Shown here one piece after another: positions 16,821 to 26,044 of a stretch of 64,000 nt of DNA; the first letter of the stretch is position 1; every line of letters begins with the position of its first letter. A program made the translations under genes and the position numbers. The DNA is taken from positions 50,134-114,133 of the forward strand of contig JACKQE010000015.1 of assembly GCA_024233005.1 (NCBI GenBank), in the 5' to 3' direction. Source of the DNA: Akkermansiaceae bacterium. GTDB taxonomy: Bacteria > Verrucomicrobiota > Verrucomicrobiia > Verrucomicrobiales > DEV007. Below the pieces are notes generated by a model. It searched no databases and was not told where the DNA came from. It saw nothing but the letters and a program-made list of their open reading frames with translations.

Positions 16821-18026
16821 TCAGAGGCCTTTGTTCCAAAGGATGTGGGTTCCTGATTTGCCGGAAACGAACAGGTCTTTCCACCCATTGCCGTCGATGT
16901 CCACCACCCGGATTTGCAGCCCGATGCCGGGGCCCTTGCCTTTCTCGCCCTGGCTGATGAAATGCTTGGTCCACGTTGAATCCTTGGGATTCCAATCATA
17001 ATACTGGATCGTGATGGGATCTTCCGCGCCGGGATCCTTGCCGGAGTGGGCATAATAGCGTTTCCCGGTGATCAGTTCGGGACTGCCATCATTGTCAATG
17101 TCCTCCCACATCAGGGCATGGCCTTGGGAGAACGACGTGTCAATGTCGTGGGAGGTCCACCGGGTGGCGCCAGTGGCCGGATCGGGGGAGGTCTGCTCCA
17201 TCCACCAAAGCCCGTAGTTGTGACCATCGGCCCAGATGAGGTCGTTTTTCCCATCACTGTTGAGATCGGTCACGATGACCGGACAACTGCCGTGGGGAAG
17301 TTGGAAATCCTGATGCAAGGTCCAGGGGCCCGAGAACGGGCCTGACTTGGGCCGCTCATACCAGCCTTGTTTGAAGACAATGTCTTCCAAACCGTCACCA
17401 TTGATGTCACCAAAGCCCATGCCATGTCCGTTCCCGCTTTCCGCGATGACCGATTTCTCCAAGACAGGAGCCCCATCCTTTTTGGCGATCCGCCAGACCA
17501 CCATCGGATTCTTGTCGATCCAGCTGTTGACGATGAACTCCGGAGTGCCATCGCCGTCGAGATCCCGAACAAAACTGATTTCATTGGAACTGAGCTGGGT
17601 GTCCACGAGGAGGTGTTCTTTCCAGCCGTCGGGAGCGTCGTAACCTGCCTGGCCGGGGTTTTCGTACCATTTCACCTCTGTGGTCGTAAACGTGCCTCCC
17701 ATGACGTCGAGATCACCGTCACCATCCATATCCACCAAGTGCTCAGCGTTGTTTTGTAGGTAATCGACCCCGAAAGGTAGGATCCGGCGCACCTTTTTAG
17801 GCTGAAAATCCGGAGCCGCATACCAGTATTCACCGGCGACGACATCGAGTTTCCCATCCCCGTTGATGTCACCGACGGCGCAGCCCTCGTTGTTGTCCTT
17901 GCGCAACAGTCGGATGTCCCATTTCAGGGATTGGTCCGGCACCGCGGATGAATTGTGAAGGGCGAAAAGCATCATCCCACCAATGGTGGACGTGGAGATC
18001 AGGAGGGGAAGTCTCTTGGATTTCAT
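16821..18026 (-). CDS. Secreted FG-GAP/VCBS-repeat protein
   Basis: 401 residues with an N-terminal signal (MKSKRLPLLISTSTIGGMMLFAL) and at least six calcium-binding-type D-x-N/D-G-D repeats on a beta-propeller: GDINGDGKLDVV, DMDGDGDLDVMGG, DLDGDGTPEFIV, DINGDGLEDIVF, DLNSDGKNDLIW and DIDNDGSPELIT, ending DIDGNGWKDLF. Such propellers bind ligands or carbohydrates outside the cell and are numerous in Verrucomicrobiota. ATG 18026 starts the signal; a longer frame lacks one. It starts the likely operon with the NagB-like and phosphoesterase genes (27 and 31 nt gaps). Confidence 0.85.
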   Translation of the reverse strand: MKSKRLPLLISTSTIGGMMLFALHNSSAVPDQSLKWDIRLLRKDNNEGCAVGDINGDGKLDVVAGEYWYAAPDFQPKKVRRILPFGVDYLQNNAEHLVDMDGDGDLDVMGGTFTTTEVKWYENPGQAGYDAPDGWKEHLLVDTQLSSNEISFVRDLDGDGTPEFIVNSWIDKNPMVVWRIAKKDGAPVLEKSVIAESGNGHGMGFGDINGDGLEDIVFKQGWYERPKSGPFSGPWTLHQDFQLPHGSCPVIVTDLNSDGKNDLIWADGHNYGLWWMEQTSPDPATGATRWTSHDIDTSFSQGHALMWEDIDNDGSPELITGKRYYAHSGKDPGAEDPITIQYYDWNPKDSTWTKHFISQGEKGKGPGIGLQIRVVDIDGNGWKDLFVSGKSGTHILWNKGL

Positions 18027-18087
18027 AATGAGGATAGGCGGCAAAACCTTAGCCGGGCAGTCTCTGCAGGACAAGCCCGCACTCGCG

Positions 18088-18867
18088 TCATGGGTGAGGG
18101 ATCCTGGCAACTCCGGAGCAGGTAGGGCAGTCGGGATTCCTGGGCAGTTTGAGTTTCCGGAAGCGCATCGATCCCAGATCCATGGAAAGCAGTTCGCCGG
18201 TCAAAAGGGTGCCGAGGCCGGTGATCCATTTGATGGCCTCCATCGCTCCAAGACAGGCCACGGTTCCGGAAACGGCCCCAAATACCGGAAACTGCCGCTT
18301 CCATGCGGTGATCGGCGGAACTTCCGGCACCTGGCATCTTAGGCATCCGGTTCGCCCCGGTTGGAAAGTGGTCAGGCTCGCCGCCATGCCGTGCATGGCG
18401 CACTCCACCAATGGCTTTCCCTGTCGAAAGGCGGCATCATTCATGGCCAGACGTTCCTCGAAGAGTGGCGCCGCATCGACCACCAGATCGACGCCTTTGA
18501 TGAGATTCTCCGCGTTCCCAGCGGACAGGTTTTCCGCGACCGGGGTGATTCGGACATCAGGATTCAGGTCCTTGAGGCGGCTCACGATCGAATCAATGCG
18601 GGGTTTGCCGATATGGTCCCGGGTTTGGAGCAGTTGGCGGTTCAGGTCGGCAGGCTTGAGATTGCCAGCATGGGCCAGCACAAGGTGTCCCACCCCGGCG
18701 GCCGCGAGTTCCATCGCCACGACCGATCCCAATCCTCCCACGCGCGAGATCAGGACAGTGGCGCCTTTGAGCCGTCGCTGACCTTCCTCGCCGACGCCGG
18801 GCATCCACATTTGCCATTCGTAGATCGAACGGTCGAGATCGGTCAATTCCGGCAGGGGATCGTTCAT
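18088..18867 (-). CDS. HesA/MoeB/ThiF-family adenylyltransferase, HesA-like
   Basis: 259 residues of the E1-like superfamily, which adenylates the C-terminus of small sulfur-carrier or ubiquitin-like proteins. The ATP loop is SRVGGLGSVVAMELAAAGVG (G44-x-x-G47) and the Arg finger is in DLNRQLLQ. The segment AHAGNLKPADLNRQLL matches HesA better than MoeB/ThiF, which have an acidic D-x-D there. Two CxxC pairs (CLRC and CPTC) form the zinc site. Start ATG 18867 leaves 31 nt after the ABC ATPase gene; an upstream GTG-type extension would overlap it. HesA was linked to nitrogenase or molybdenum metabolism, but no nif or moa gene is in view. Confidence 0.82.
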   Translation of the reverse strand: MNDPLPELTDLDRSIYEWQMWMPGVGEEGQRRLKGATVLISRVGGLGSVVAMELAAAGVGHLVLAHAGNLKPADLNRQLLQTRDHIGKPRIDSIVSRLKDLNPDVRITPVAENLSAGNAENLIKGVDLVVDAAPLFEERLAMNDAAFRQGKPLVECAMHGMAASLTTFQPGRTGCLRCQVPEVPPITAWKRQFPVFGAVSGTVACLGAMEAIKWITGLGTLLTGELLSMDLGSMRFRKLKLPRNPDCPTCSGVARIPHP

Positions 18868-18898
18868 GCGGACACTCTGTCGGGGAGGGGTAAACAGG

Positions 18899-19552
18899 TC
18901 AAGCCGGAGTGCCGGGTTCTTCCTTGAGAGAGCCGTCACTCAGACGGTAAACAAGGTCAGCCAACGTGGCCGCTTCTCCCCGTGAGTGGGTCACGTGAAT
19001 CACGGTCAATCCGAGACGGCGCTGGACTTCGCTGAGCAACTGGGAGAGCTCTCCACGACGTTCTTCATCGAGAGCCGACAGCGGCTCATCCAGCAGGAGG
19101 ACGTCGGGATCGGCCGCCAGAGCCCGGGCCAGGGCGATCCGTTGCTGCTCGCCACCCGAAAGCCCGGCGGGTTGCCGGTCGAGGAGGTGGTCGATGCCCA
19201 TGGAACAGGCCAGTTCGTTTGTTTTGAGCGCGATTTCCTTGGGAGGGCGGCGCTTCATTTTGAGAGAAAAGCCGATCTGATCCCGCACCGAATGTCCTGG
19301 AAAAAGGGCGATGTCCTGGGGCAGATACCCAATGCTCCGCTCCCACGGAGGCTGTCGAGTAATGTCCAGATTCTGTCTCCAGATCCTACCAAATTGAGGC
19401 TGGCGGAGTCCGCAGATGATTTCCAGCAGGGTGGTTTTCCCACAACCCGTGGCTCCCATGAGCACCACATAGCGGTTGGCTGGAATGACCCAGGAGATTC
19501 CTTTCAATTCAAAATTTCCCGTGCGCCATCCAATGTTGTCGAGCGTGATCAT
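18899..19552 (-). CDS. ABC transporter ATP-binding protein, ModC-like, without permease
   Basis: 217 residues with all ABC ATPase motifs: Walker A GATGCGKTT (about 33-41), Q-loop YLPQDIALFPGHSVRDQI, signature LSGGEQQRIALARALA, Walker B DVLLLDEPLSALD and H-loop VIHVTHS. The Q-loop wording is nearest to molybdate/sulfate/tungstate importer ATPases, but the C-terminal regulatory TOBE domain is missing. No permease or binding protein is adjacent. It overlaps the upstream symporter gene by 4 nt (ATGA) and is 31 nt before the HesA-like gene. The substrate is uncertain. Confidence 0.88.
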   Translation of the reverse strand: MITLDNIGWRTGNFELKGISWVIPANRYVVLMGATGCGKTTLLEIICGLRQPQFGRIWRQNLDITRQPPWERSIGYLPQDIALFPGHSVRDQIGFSLKMKRRPPKEIALKTNELACSMGIDHLLDRQPAGLSGGEQQRIALARALAADPDVLLLDEPLSALDEERRGELSQLLSEVQRRLGLTVIHVTHSRGEAATLADLVYRLSDGSLKEEPGTPA

Positions 19553-20877
19553 GAAACGGTTCCAGCCATTTTATTCTCCTCCGGAAACAGAGGGGCGACC
19601 ACGGCCGCTCCGATGGCATCGCCAAAGACATTGACGGTGGTGCGGAACCGGTCAAGCAGCCAATCCACAGACAGAATGGCGGCCACGTAATCGAGCGGCA
19701 GTCCCACCGCTCCCAAGACAATCACCATGGTGAACAGTCCCGCCTCGGGTATGCCGGCAGCCCCAATGGCGGCGAGGGTCGCGGTGACCGCGACAATGAT
19801 TTGCTGGGGCAGGGATAGCTCCATGCCAACCAACTGGGCGATAAATATGGCGGCGACGGCTTCGTAGAGCGCGGTGCCGTCCATGTTCACGGTGGCCCCG
19901 ATCGGAATGACAAAATCCACGGATTTGCGGGAGATTCCGGCACGGTCAGTGGCACATTCCATGGTCACCGGCAAAGTGGCCGAGGAACTCGCGGTGGAAA
20001 AGGCCGTCAGCAGGGCCTGCGACATTTTTCCGACAAAAAGAAAGGGATTTTTCCGGAGAACCATCCAGTAGATCAACGGCAGGGTCACCAGGGCATGAAA
20101 CGCCAGTCCGATCAGGACCGTGAGGCTGTATTTGCCGATCAGGCTGAATTCGCGGGCCAGCCCTCCGTCAAGCTGGGCCTGACCAAACCTTGCCGCCACG
20201 AGGCAAAATATCCCCAAGGGGGCGGCTTTCATGAGCAGCAGGACGATCTTCAAGAAAGCATCATTCGCCGCCACAATGAGGAGGGAAAGCGGGGCCCCTT
20301 TTGTGCCCATGGTCGTGAGAATCCCCGCAAAAAAGATCGAAAACACGATCAACGGCAGAAGTTCCATTTTGGCGGCATGTTCCACCAGGTTGGAGGGGGC
20401 CAGGCTCAGGACAAGATTGGTCAGGATGCCTCCGGTGGAAGCTTTTGCTCCCGCACTGGTGGCGGATTCCATTTTGCCATGAATGGAATCCTTGTTGCTG
20501 GCCACATTGGCTTCGATCCCTGCCCGTTGATCATCACTCAGCCCCATTCCCGGTTGCATTAGATTCACCAAGACAATGCCGATCACCACCGCGAGAAGAG
20601 TCGTCGCGAGATAATAGACAATCGCAACTCCTCCCGGTTTGCCAAGCTTCCGGATATCTCCCAACCCGATCACCCCGGACATCACGGAGGTCACCACCAA
20701 GGGAACAATGAGCATTTTCAGCAACCGCAGAAAAAGGTCCCCCCCCAGCTTCAATTTGATCGCCCCAGAGGGCCAGAAGATGGCGAGGAGCACCGCAAGG
20801 ACGATTGCTCCAACAATCCAAAGAGTGAGATGTCCGTTCCTGCCGGATTTCGCCAACGAAGCTTTGGGGGTGGCCAT
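19549..20877 (-). CDS. Dicarboxylate/amino acid:cation symporter (DAACS family)
   Basis: 442 residues, polytopic, of the GltP/DctA/GLT-1 family, which imports dicarboxylates or acidic/neutral amino acids with Na+ or H+. Family marks are the serine-rich re-entrant loop STASSSATLPVTMECA, the cation/substrate motif IGATVNMDGTALYEAVAAIF and AAIGAAGIPEAGLFTMVIVL. An enlarged loop of about 50 polar residues (DQRAGIEANVASNKDSIHGK onward) follows the third helix. ATG 20877 precedes the first helix. It leads a three-gene unit with an orphan ABC ATPase and a HesA-like protein. Confidence 0.92.
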   Translation of the reverse strand: MATPKASLAKSGRNGHLTLWIVGAIVLAVLLAIFWPSGAIKLKLGGDLFLRLLKMLIVPLVVTSVMSGVIGLGDIRKLGKPGGVAIVYYLATTLLAVVIGIVLVNLMQPGMGLSDDQRAGIEANVASNKDSIHGKMESATSAGAKASTGGILTNLVLSLAPSNLVEHAAKMELLPLIVFSIFFAGILTTMGTKGAPLSLLIVAANDAFLKIVLLLMKAAPLGIFCLVAARFGQAQLDGGLAREFSLIGKYSLTVLIGLAFHALVTLPLIYWMVLRKNPFLFVGKMSQALLTAFSTASSSATLPVTMECATDRAGISRKSVDFVIPIGATVNMDGTALYEAVAAIFIAQLVGMELSLPQQIIVAVTATLAAIGAAGIPEAGLFTMVIVLGAVGLPLDYVAAILSVDWLLDRFRTTVNVFGDAIGAAVVAPLFPEENKMAGTVS

Positions 20878-20995
20878 GGGGGCAATCTGAAGGTCTCGCC
20901 GGGACACGTCAAGCAATACGAAAACCGCATCACAGCCTTTGGCAACAATTCTGCCACCCCCCCCGTCTTGGGGTTGTGAAAACCGGAGACGGCCG

Positions 20996-23698
20996 CTACT
21001 TTTTCCACCATTCGTCGGCAGTGAAGGGCTCTCGCGGCGCGGGATGCTCCTTCCGGTATTTCTTGACCATCTCAATGGACACGGGAGAGGCGCCATTGTC
21101 CCACGCATTCCTGACGTAGGTCAGAATGGCGGCGATGCTTTCGTCGGTCACCTCCGGGTTGATGCGAAATCCGGGCATGATGGGCTGGATTTCGGGGATG
21201 GTGTATTTTTTGCCGGACACGGTGATCGGTCCGGTGAGGCCTTCCAATACCAGAGCAATGAGCTTTTCCGGTTTTTGCTCAAGCCATTCCGAACCCGCCA
21301 AAGGAGGCGCGAGAAACTGCTGGCCATTGCCGTGGGGTTGGTGGCAGGGCATGCAAAGACGCTGGTAATGGGTTTGACCCAGCGCATACTGCGCTTGGTC
21401 GGCCTCGGTTTTTAGGAACACCTCCTGCTCCCCGAACGAAAACAAGGCCAGAAAATCACCGGTCTTTTTCTTGTCGATCACGGAATCAAGCTGCCCCAAC
21501 GCCTTGTTGACAGACTCATTATTGCCAAGCACAAGCGCTTTGTATTTGGTCCCGCCGGCGGCTTTTTTTCCGTCAAGCATGCCTTCAGTGATTGCTTTGG
21601 TGACACTGGCATTTTCTCCCAAGCGCTCCAGCAAGACCGCGGCCATGCCTCTGTGTCTGGTCAAGGTCGCTGCTCGTGCCAGCATCCGCAACGTGGTGGG
21701 ATCCTGGATGGTTTTTCCTTCCTCCAAAAAATGGGCCACCGTGGACGCATCCCCCGAACGGAGAGCGGACGCGGCCAAATCCCCGAGGAGGGGATGAGTG
21801 GGGGACTTGTCATGTAAAGCGGACCGGAAAATGGCCTCTCCTTCCAGGGAAGTGAGACCACTCATGGTCAAATCACGAAAGCGTCCATCTTTCATGGCCT
21901 CGGGAGTGCTGACGAGTGACACCAAGAGGGTCAGAGCCTTGTCCCGGGTGGCATCATCGACAAGGAAAGCTCCCAAAGCGGCGCAGAGCTGAAGCCGCAA
22001 TGCGGAAGATTGTTTGGCCTGGGGCGAGGCCGCTGAGGCTTCGATGGCTGAAAAAGCCTCTCCGGCGTCAGGTTGCCCGGCGAAATTCGCCGCCAGAAGC
22101 ACGGCAACCCCTTGAAGTTCTGACGAAGGGCTGGTGGCGGCGGCAAAACAGTCCTGAGCGGTGAGAATTCCCAACCCCTCGAGGGTTCGCAGGGCATGGA
22201 GCCGGGTCACCGGCGTCGCGGAGACACCGCTCTCGGCATCAAGAAGGCGGCGAAGGTGGGGCGCGATCGAGCCATCCCCCCTTTGGACCAGCAGGCGCTG
22301 GGCCGTATCGCGCCAGAATCCATTGGCATGGGAGAGATGGGCGATCAGCGTGGCGTTGTCCGCGAGACGGAGCTTCGGTCCGGGAAGGGCTGCCTTCCCT
22401 GTGTGAACGACGCGCCAGATCCGGCCCAGTCCGACCGGCTTGTCGAGCCCTCGGGCCATGATCTGCTGGCGAAGATACGATGTGACGTAGGCGCTGTGCT
22501 GCAGAATGCCCCGGTAGAGGTCCACCAAATAAACCGCCCCATCGGGTCCGGTGGCGCTGTTGACGATGCGGCAGCGCTCATCCGTGGAGGTGAGGAACTC
22601 ATGGCCCGGAGTGGCTTGGGCGAGGGAGATCGTGCCATCCGCTTTTCGTTTCATGGTGAGGCGTTTGACAAGATTTCCCGCCGGTTCGGGAATGATGAGG
22701 TTTCCTCGGAATTCCGCCGGAAATTGGTCCCCCCGGTAAACCATCAGACCACACGTGGCCGTGGGCGTTTTGAGAAACCCGTTTTCATCCAACGTTTCCG
22801 CCATGTAGCCACGATTGACTCCCGGATTGATCCTGCTCGGCCAGAGCCGTTGATCTTTGGTCGAGGTGGTCAGCGGAGTCGTGAATTTGTGTCGCGGATT
22901 GGCCAACGAAATCCCCGGCTGATAGGTTTCTGCTGAAATCAGGTTGGAATTGGAGTTGGTGCACATTACCCCCCAATCATCCTGGGTGATGCCCCATTGC
23001 CCGCGCACTTCAGACGGCGAGGAGACCCATTTCCCATCCACCTTGCGGTAGCGAAGGTCGTGTTTGGCATTGTAGTACCAATTGTCGAGATTGAATAGCA
23101 TCCCATTGGCTTGGTGCTCGGGGTTTCCACCTTTGACATAATTCGGATCGATGACTTCCGTGTTCCCGGGCCGGGGGCCCCCGGCACTTTCTTCAATGGC
23201 GGTGACGAAAAGCTGCTCGTGGTCGGCCCAGAGCAGACTACCGTCCGCATCGGCCAAGGCCACCGCCCTCGGCAGGACCAATTTATCGAGAAAGATGGTC
23301 CGATGTTCGGCCACACCATCGCCGTCGCGATCCTCCAAAACCGAAATCCGTCCGACCGGGGCGTCTTCGCCTTTGCCGTCAATATCCGGCATGTAGCCGA
23401 TCATTTCTGCCACCCACATCCGGCCATCGGAGTCGAAAGCAATCGCCACCGGATCTTCCACCATCGGCTCAGTGGCGTAGGCATTCACAACAAAGCCCGG
23501 AGCAACCGCCAGAGTCGCCAATGCCTTTTCCGCAGGAACCACCGGGGCTTCAGGGATCTTCCAATGCGCTGGCGGGGGCTTCATCACGTGCCCCGGCCGG
23601 TCGCCTTTTTGAGCCTGCAGGAGGCCGGGGAGGGCGGCAAAAGACAATCCCAAAGCGAACGGGAGCGAAAACAAGGGGCGGAAAAAACAGGACTTCAT
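20996..23698 (-). CDS. Secreted PVC-type dehydrogenase/propeller protein with HEAT region and C-terminal cytochrome c domain
   Basis: 900 residues with a signal peptide (MKSCFFRPLFSLPFALGLSF). A beta-propeller of the PVC membrane-bound dehydrogenase family (about 60-430) contains DPVAIAFDSDGRMWVAEMIG, EDRDGDGVAEHRTIF and GPDGAVYLVDLYRGI. A helical, HEAT-like region (about 450-740) follows, then a monohaem cytochrome c domain with CMPCH at 782-786 and a distal-Met segment EIQPIMPGFRINPEV. Related proteins oxidise sugars or alcohols and pass electrons to the haem. This family is expanded in Planctomycetes and Verrucomicrobia. Substrate unknown. Confidence 0.88.
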   Translation of the reverse strand: MKSCFFRPLFSLPFALGLSFAALPGLLQAQKGDRPGHVMKPPPAHWKIPEAPVVPAEKALATLAVAPGFVVNAYATEPMVEDPVAIAFDSDGRMWVAEMIGYMPDIDGKGEDAPVGRISVLEDRDGDGVAEHRTIFLDKLVLPRAVALADADGSLLWADHEQLFVTAIEESAGGPRPGNTEVIDPNYVKGGNPEHQANGMLFNLDNWYYNAKHDLRYRKVDGKWVSSPSEVRGQWGITQDDWGVMCTNSNSNLISAETYQPGISLANPRHKFTTPLTTSTKDQRLWPSRINPGVNRGYMAETLDENGFLKTPTATCGLMVYRGDQFPAEFRGNLIIPEPAGNLVKRLTMKRKADGTISLAQATPGHEFLTSTDERCRIVNSATGPDGAVYLVDLYRGILQHSAYVTSYLRQQIMARGLDKPVGLGRIWRVVHTGKAALPGPKLRLADNATLIAHLSHANGFWRDTAQRLLVQRGDGSIAPHLRRLLDAESGVSATPVTRLHALRTLEGLGILTAQDCFAAATSPSSELQGVAVLLAANFAGQPDAGEAFSAIEASAASPQAKQSSALRLQLCAALGAFLVDDATRDKALTLLVSLVSTPEAMKDGRFRDLTMSGLTSLEGEAIFRSALHDKSPTHPLLGDLAASALRSGDASTVAHFLEEGKTIQDPTTLRMLARAATLTRHRGMAAVLLERLGENASVTKAITEGMLDGKKAAGGTKYKALVLGNNESVNKALGQLDSVIDKKKTGDFLALFSFGEQEVFLKTEADQAQYALGQTHYQRLCMPCHQPHGNGQQFLAPPLAGSEWLEQKPEKLIALVLEGLTGPITVSGKKYTIPEIQPIMPGFRINPEVTDESIAAILTYVRNAWDNGASPVSIEMVKKYRKEHPAPREPFTADEWWKK

Positions 23699-23765
23699 GA
23701 TGGCGGTCAAAAGATAGGCAGGAATGGCATGCAACCGAAGGCGCAAATGCGTCTTTTGAAGAAAT

Positions 23766-24374
23766 TCATACGGGCACCATCAGCAGTCGTAGGGAATCCA
23801 ACAAGGCTTCATGATGGTCTGACTGATAAAGATGAGACGGGAATCCCAGATTTTTCCCGGCGTCTATGTTGGGAGCAAGGTCGTCGATGTAAAAGGTGTG
23901 TTCGGGATTCAGGCCAAGCGTTTCGAGGGCGAACCTGAAAATGCGGAAGTCCGGTTTCATCACCCCCGCTTCATGCGAAAAAACCCGCTCCTTGAATCGG
24001 CTGAAGACGGGAAATTCCCGCAGAAAATATTCAGCATGAAGGGCGTTGGTGTTCGAGAGAAGCACCATCCGGTATCCTTTCAGGGCCAGAGTTTCGGCCA
24101 GTTCAATCGCGGCCTGATTGGGAGAAAAGATCTCCTGAAAGGCTCTTTTCAACTCCAAGGTGGGGCCACGAAAAGCCAGTCTGGAGGCGGCAGTGGAGAG
24201 GAAATCGTCTCCTGACAGCAGTCCCGTTTCCAGGGGAATCTTCAAATCTTCCATGCGATCCAGGATCTCCTCTTCTGGAACACCGCAAAGAGGGGCGATG
24301 CGACGAGCGGTGAGCTGAAAATCGAAATTCAGGAGGACATTGCCGATATCGAAGAGGAAAGTGTCAATTGGCAT
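23766..24374 (-). CDS. HAD-superfamily hydrolase (subfamily IA)
   Basis: 202 residues of a HAD phosphatase. Motif I is FLFDIGNVLLNFD, with Asp nucleophile in DIGNV as in YihX-type sugar phosphatases, where the second Asp of DxD is replaced by Gly. Motif II is VLLSNTNALH, motif III the Lys in HEAGVMKPD and motif IV FYIDDLAPNIDAG. The alpha-helical cap at about 20-80 marks subfamily IA. It most likely dephosphorylates a small sugar phosphate. It is divergent from the epimerase gene, with about 100 nt for two promoters. Confidence 0.85.
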   Translation of the reverse strand: MPIDTFLFDIGNVLLNFDFQLTARRIAPLCGVPEEEILDRMEDLKIPLETGLLSGDDFLSTAASRLAFRGPTLELKRAFQEIFSPNQAAIELAETLALKGYRMVLLSNTNALHAEYFLREFPVFSRFKERVFSHEAGVMKPDFRIFRFALETLGLNPEHTFYIDDLAPNIDAGKNLGFPSHLYQSDHHEALLDSLRLLMVPV

Positions 24375-24476
24375 GAGGGCCTGACTATCGTGGCAAAGGC
24401 CAAAAGTTCAAGAATTGCCCCGACCCTGGCTCAGCATCCCCCTTGAGAATTGTTAGAATTCATTTACTCTTTACCA

Positions 24477-25385
24477 ATGCGATTGGGAATAACTGGAGCC
24501 ACGGGATTTGTCGGTCGTGCCTTGATGAAAGAAGCCGCCAAAGCCGGTCATCAAATCATCGCGTTCACCCGGCGTCCTGTCGATTCTCTTGCCGGTGCCA
24601 CTGCCGTAAGAAATTTTTCAGTTCCGGCAGCGGCGGACTTCTCAAAACTCGATGCCTTGGTTCACCTCGCGGGGGAGCCGGTTGCGGGACTCTGGACAAA
24701 ACGCAAGAAGGCCTTGATCGGCCAGAGTCGAGTCAATAGCACCCGCGACATTGTGACCGCATTGGGAAAATTGTCTGACGCTCCCCCAGTGTTGGTGTGC
24801 GCCTCCGGCACCGGATTTTATGGCAACCGCGGGGATGAGATCCTCGATGAAGATGCGGACGGTGGGTTTGGTTTCTTGGCGGAAGTTTGCCGTGAATGGG
24901 AAAGCGCGGCGCGGAAGGCGGAAAAAGGAGGCGTCCGGGTGGTTAGTTGTCGATTGGGCATGGTTCTGGGACAACATGGAGGAGCCCTTGCCTCCCTGAA
25001 GAGACTGTTTTCCTTGGGTCTTGGAGGGAGATTGGGCAAAGGCACCCAATGGATGCCCTGGATTCAAGTGGATGACGCCGCGCGGCTCCTGCTCAGGGCC
25101 GCTTCCACGGAAACCCCCTGGCGCGGTCCGGTGAATTGTGTCTCACCGGAAGCCGTTCAGAATGTCGAATTCACCCGGACCCTGGGTGACCTGATCCACC
25201 GGCCAACCTTTCTTTCCGTCCCTGCCTGGCTTTTGAAGAACTTGCCCGGAGGGATGCAGGAGATGCTTTTGTTCAGTCAGAGGGTGGATCCCTTGGTGGC
25301 CCGTCTCAGCGGATTTGAATGGAGGTATCCCCGTTTGGTCGATGCATTGGCCGCATCTCTGGGAGCACCCTCCCCAAAAAGCTGA
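24477..25385 (+). CDS. TIGR01777-type NAD(P)-binding epimerase (YfcH-like SDR)
   Basis: 302 residues of an extended SDR. The Rossmann fingerprint is GITGATGFVGRALMKEAAKAG at the N-terminus; LDALVHLAGEPVAG, CASGTGFYGNRGDEILDED, MVLGQHGGALASLKRLF and PWIQVDDAARLL are diagnostic of TIGR01777/YfcH. The catalytic Tyr is in GFYGNRG. These proteins are widespread and their substrate is not established. ATG 24477 is chosen over an upstream TTG as it starts the Rossmann strand. The last codons overlap a terminator-like hairpin serving the opposite strand. Confidence 0.9.
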   Translation: MRLGITGATGFVGRALMKEAAKAGHQIIAFTRRPVDSLAGATAVRNFSVPAAADFSKLDALVHLAGEPVAGLWTKRKKALIGQSRVNSTRDIVTALGKLSDAPPVLVCASGTGFYGNRGDEILDEDADGGFGFLAEVCREWESAARKAEKGGVRVVSCRLGMVLGQHGGALASLKRLFSLGLGGRLGKGTQWMPWIQVDDAARLLLRAASTETPWRGPVNCVSPEAVQNVEFTRTLGDLIHRPTFLSVPAWLLKNLPGGMQEMLLFSQRVDPLVARLSGFEWRYPRLVDALAASLGAPSPKS

Positions 25386-25409
25386 TCCACGTCGCCTGTG
25401 ACGTGGATC
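25376..25409 (-). terminator. Rho-independent terminator of dcd
   Basis: On the minus strand a perfect 9-bp stem, GATCCACGT/ACGTGGATC, with an 8-nt loop, is followed by AGC and five T residues. It starts 20 nt past the dcd stop and runs into the last codons of the convergent epimerase gene. The T-run is short, so efficiency is uncertain. Confidence 0.65.
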
Positions 25410-25429
25410 CGGGGCGAGGAGGCGGTGCC

Positions 25430-25966
25430 TTAAAATTGGTTGCGCCACATCATGGATTCGACCGGGAGATGGGTCTTTCCGGTGTATTTCGCCGAGCCTT
25501 TGGTGTTGTAAGGACTGAGGATGCTCCCTTCCACCATGAAATAAATCAGCTGTCCGATCGGCATGCCTTCATAGACCCGAACAGGTTGCTTGACCGAGAT
25601 TTCCAAGGTCCAATGGTTGCAGAATCCCACATCGCCTTTGCCTGCGGTCGCATGAATGTCGATTCCCAGCCGACCCACGCTGCTTTTGCCCTCGAGAAAG
25701 GGAACATGACGGTGAGACTCCGTGTATTCGATGGTTGCCCCCAGATAATTGATGGCAGGTTCCAAAACGTAACCTTCTGCAGGAATCTCAAAGTGCAGGA
25801 TTTCGTTGTGCTTTCGGGCATCCAGGACCCGGTCACGATAGGTCGCCAGATGGCGGCTCAAGTGGACGTCGTAACTGTTGGTGCCGAGGCAGGCCCTGTC
25901 ATAAGGTTCGATGACAATTTCGCCCTGTTCAATGGATCTGAGGATTTCTTGGTCGGACAGAATCAT
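25430..25966 (-). CDS. dcd: dCTP deaminase
   Basis: 178 residues. Dcd deaminates dCTP to dUTP, the precursor route to dTTP. Recognised are MILSDQEILRSIEQGEIVI, CLGTNSYDVHLS, the nucleotide-binding GKSSVGRLGIDIHATAG, GFCNHWTLEI carrying the catalytic Glu, and EGMPIGQLIYF. The length is normal for monofunctional Dcd. ATG 25966 begins the conserved MILSD N-terminus; an upstream in-frame start adds 13 unconserved residues. It lies 78 nt downstream of the anchored repeat protein and has its own terminator. Confidence 0.94.
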   Translation of the reverse strand: MILSDQEILRSIEQGEIVIEPYDRACLGTNSYDVHLSRHLATYRDRVLDARKHNEILHFEIPAEGYVLEPAINYLGATIEYTESHRHVPFLEGKSSVGRLGIDIHATAGKGDVGFCNHWTLEISVKQPVRVYEGMPIGQLIYFMVEGSILSPYNTKGSAKYTGKTHLPVESMMWRNQF

Positions 25967-26044
25967 GATGGAGAACTCAATTCGCCATGAAGGGCGGAAT
26001 TGCAAGCTGCTGAATGATGCAAAACCAGAGGACGGGCGCTTTTT

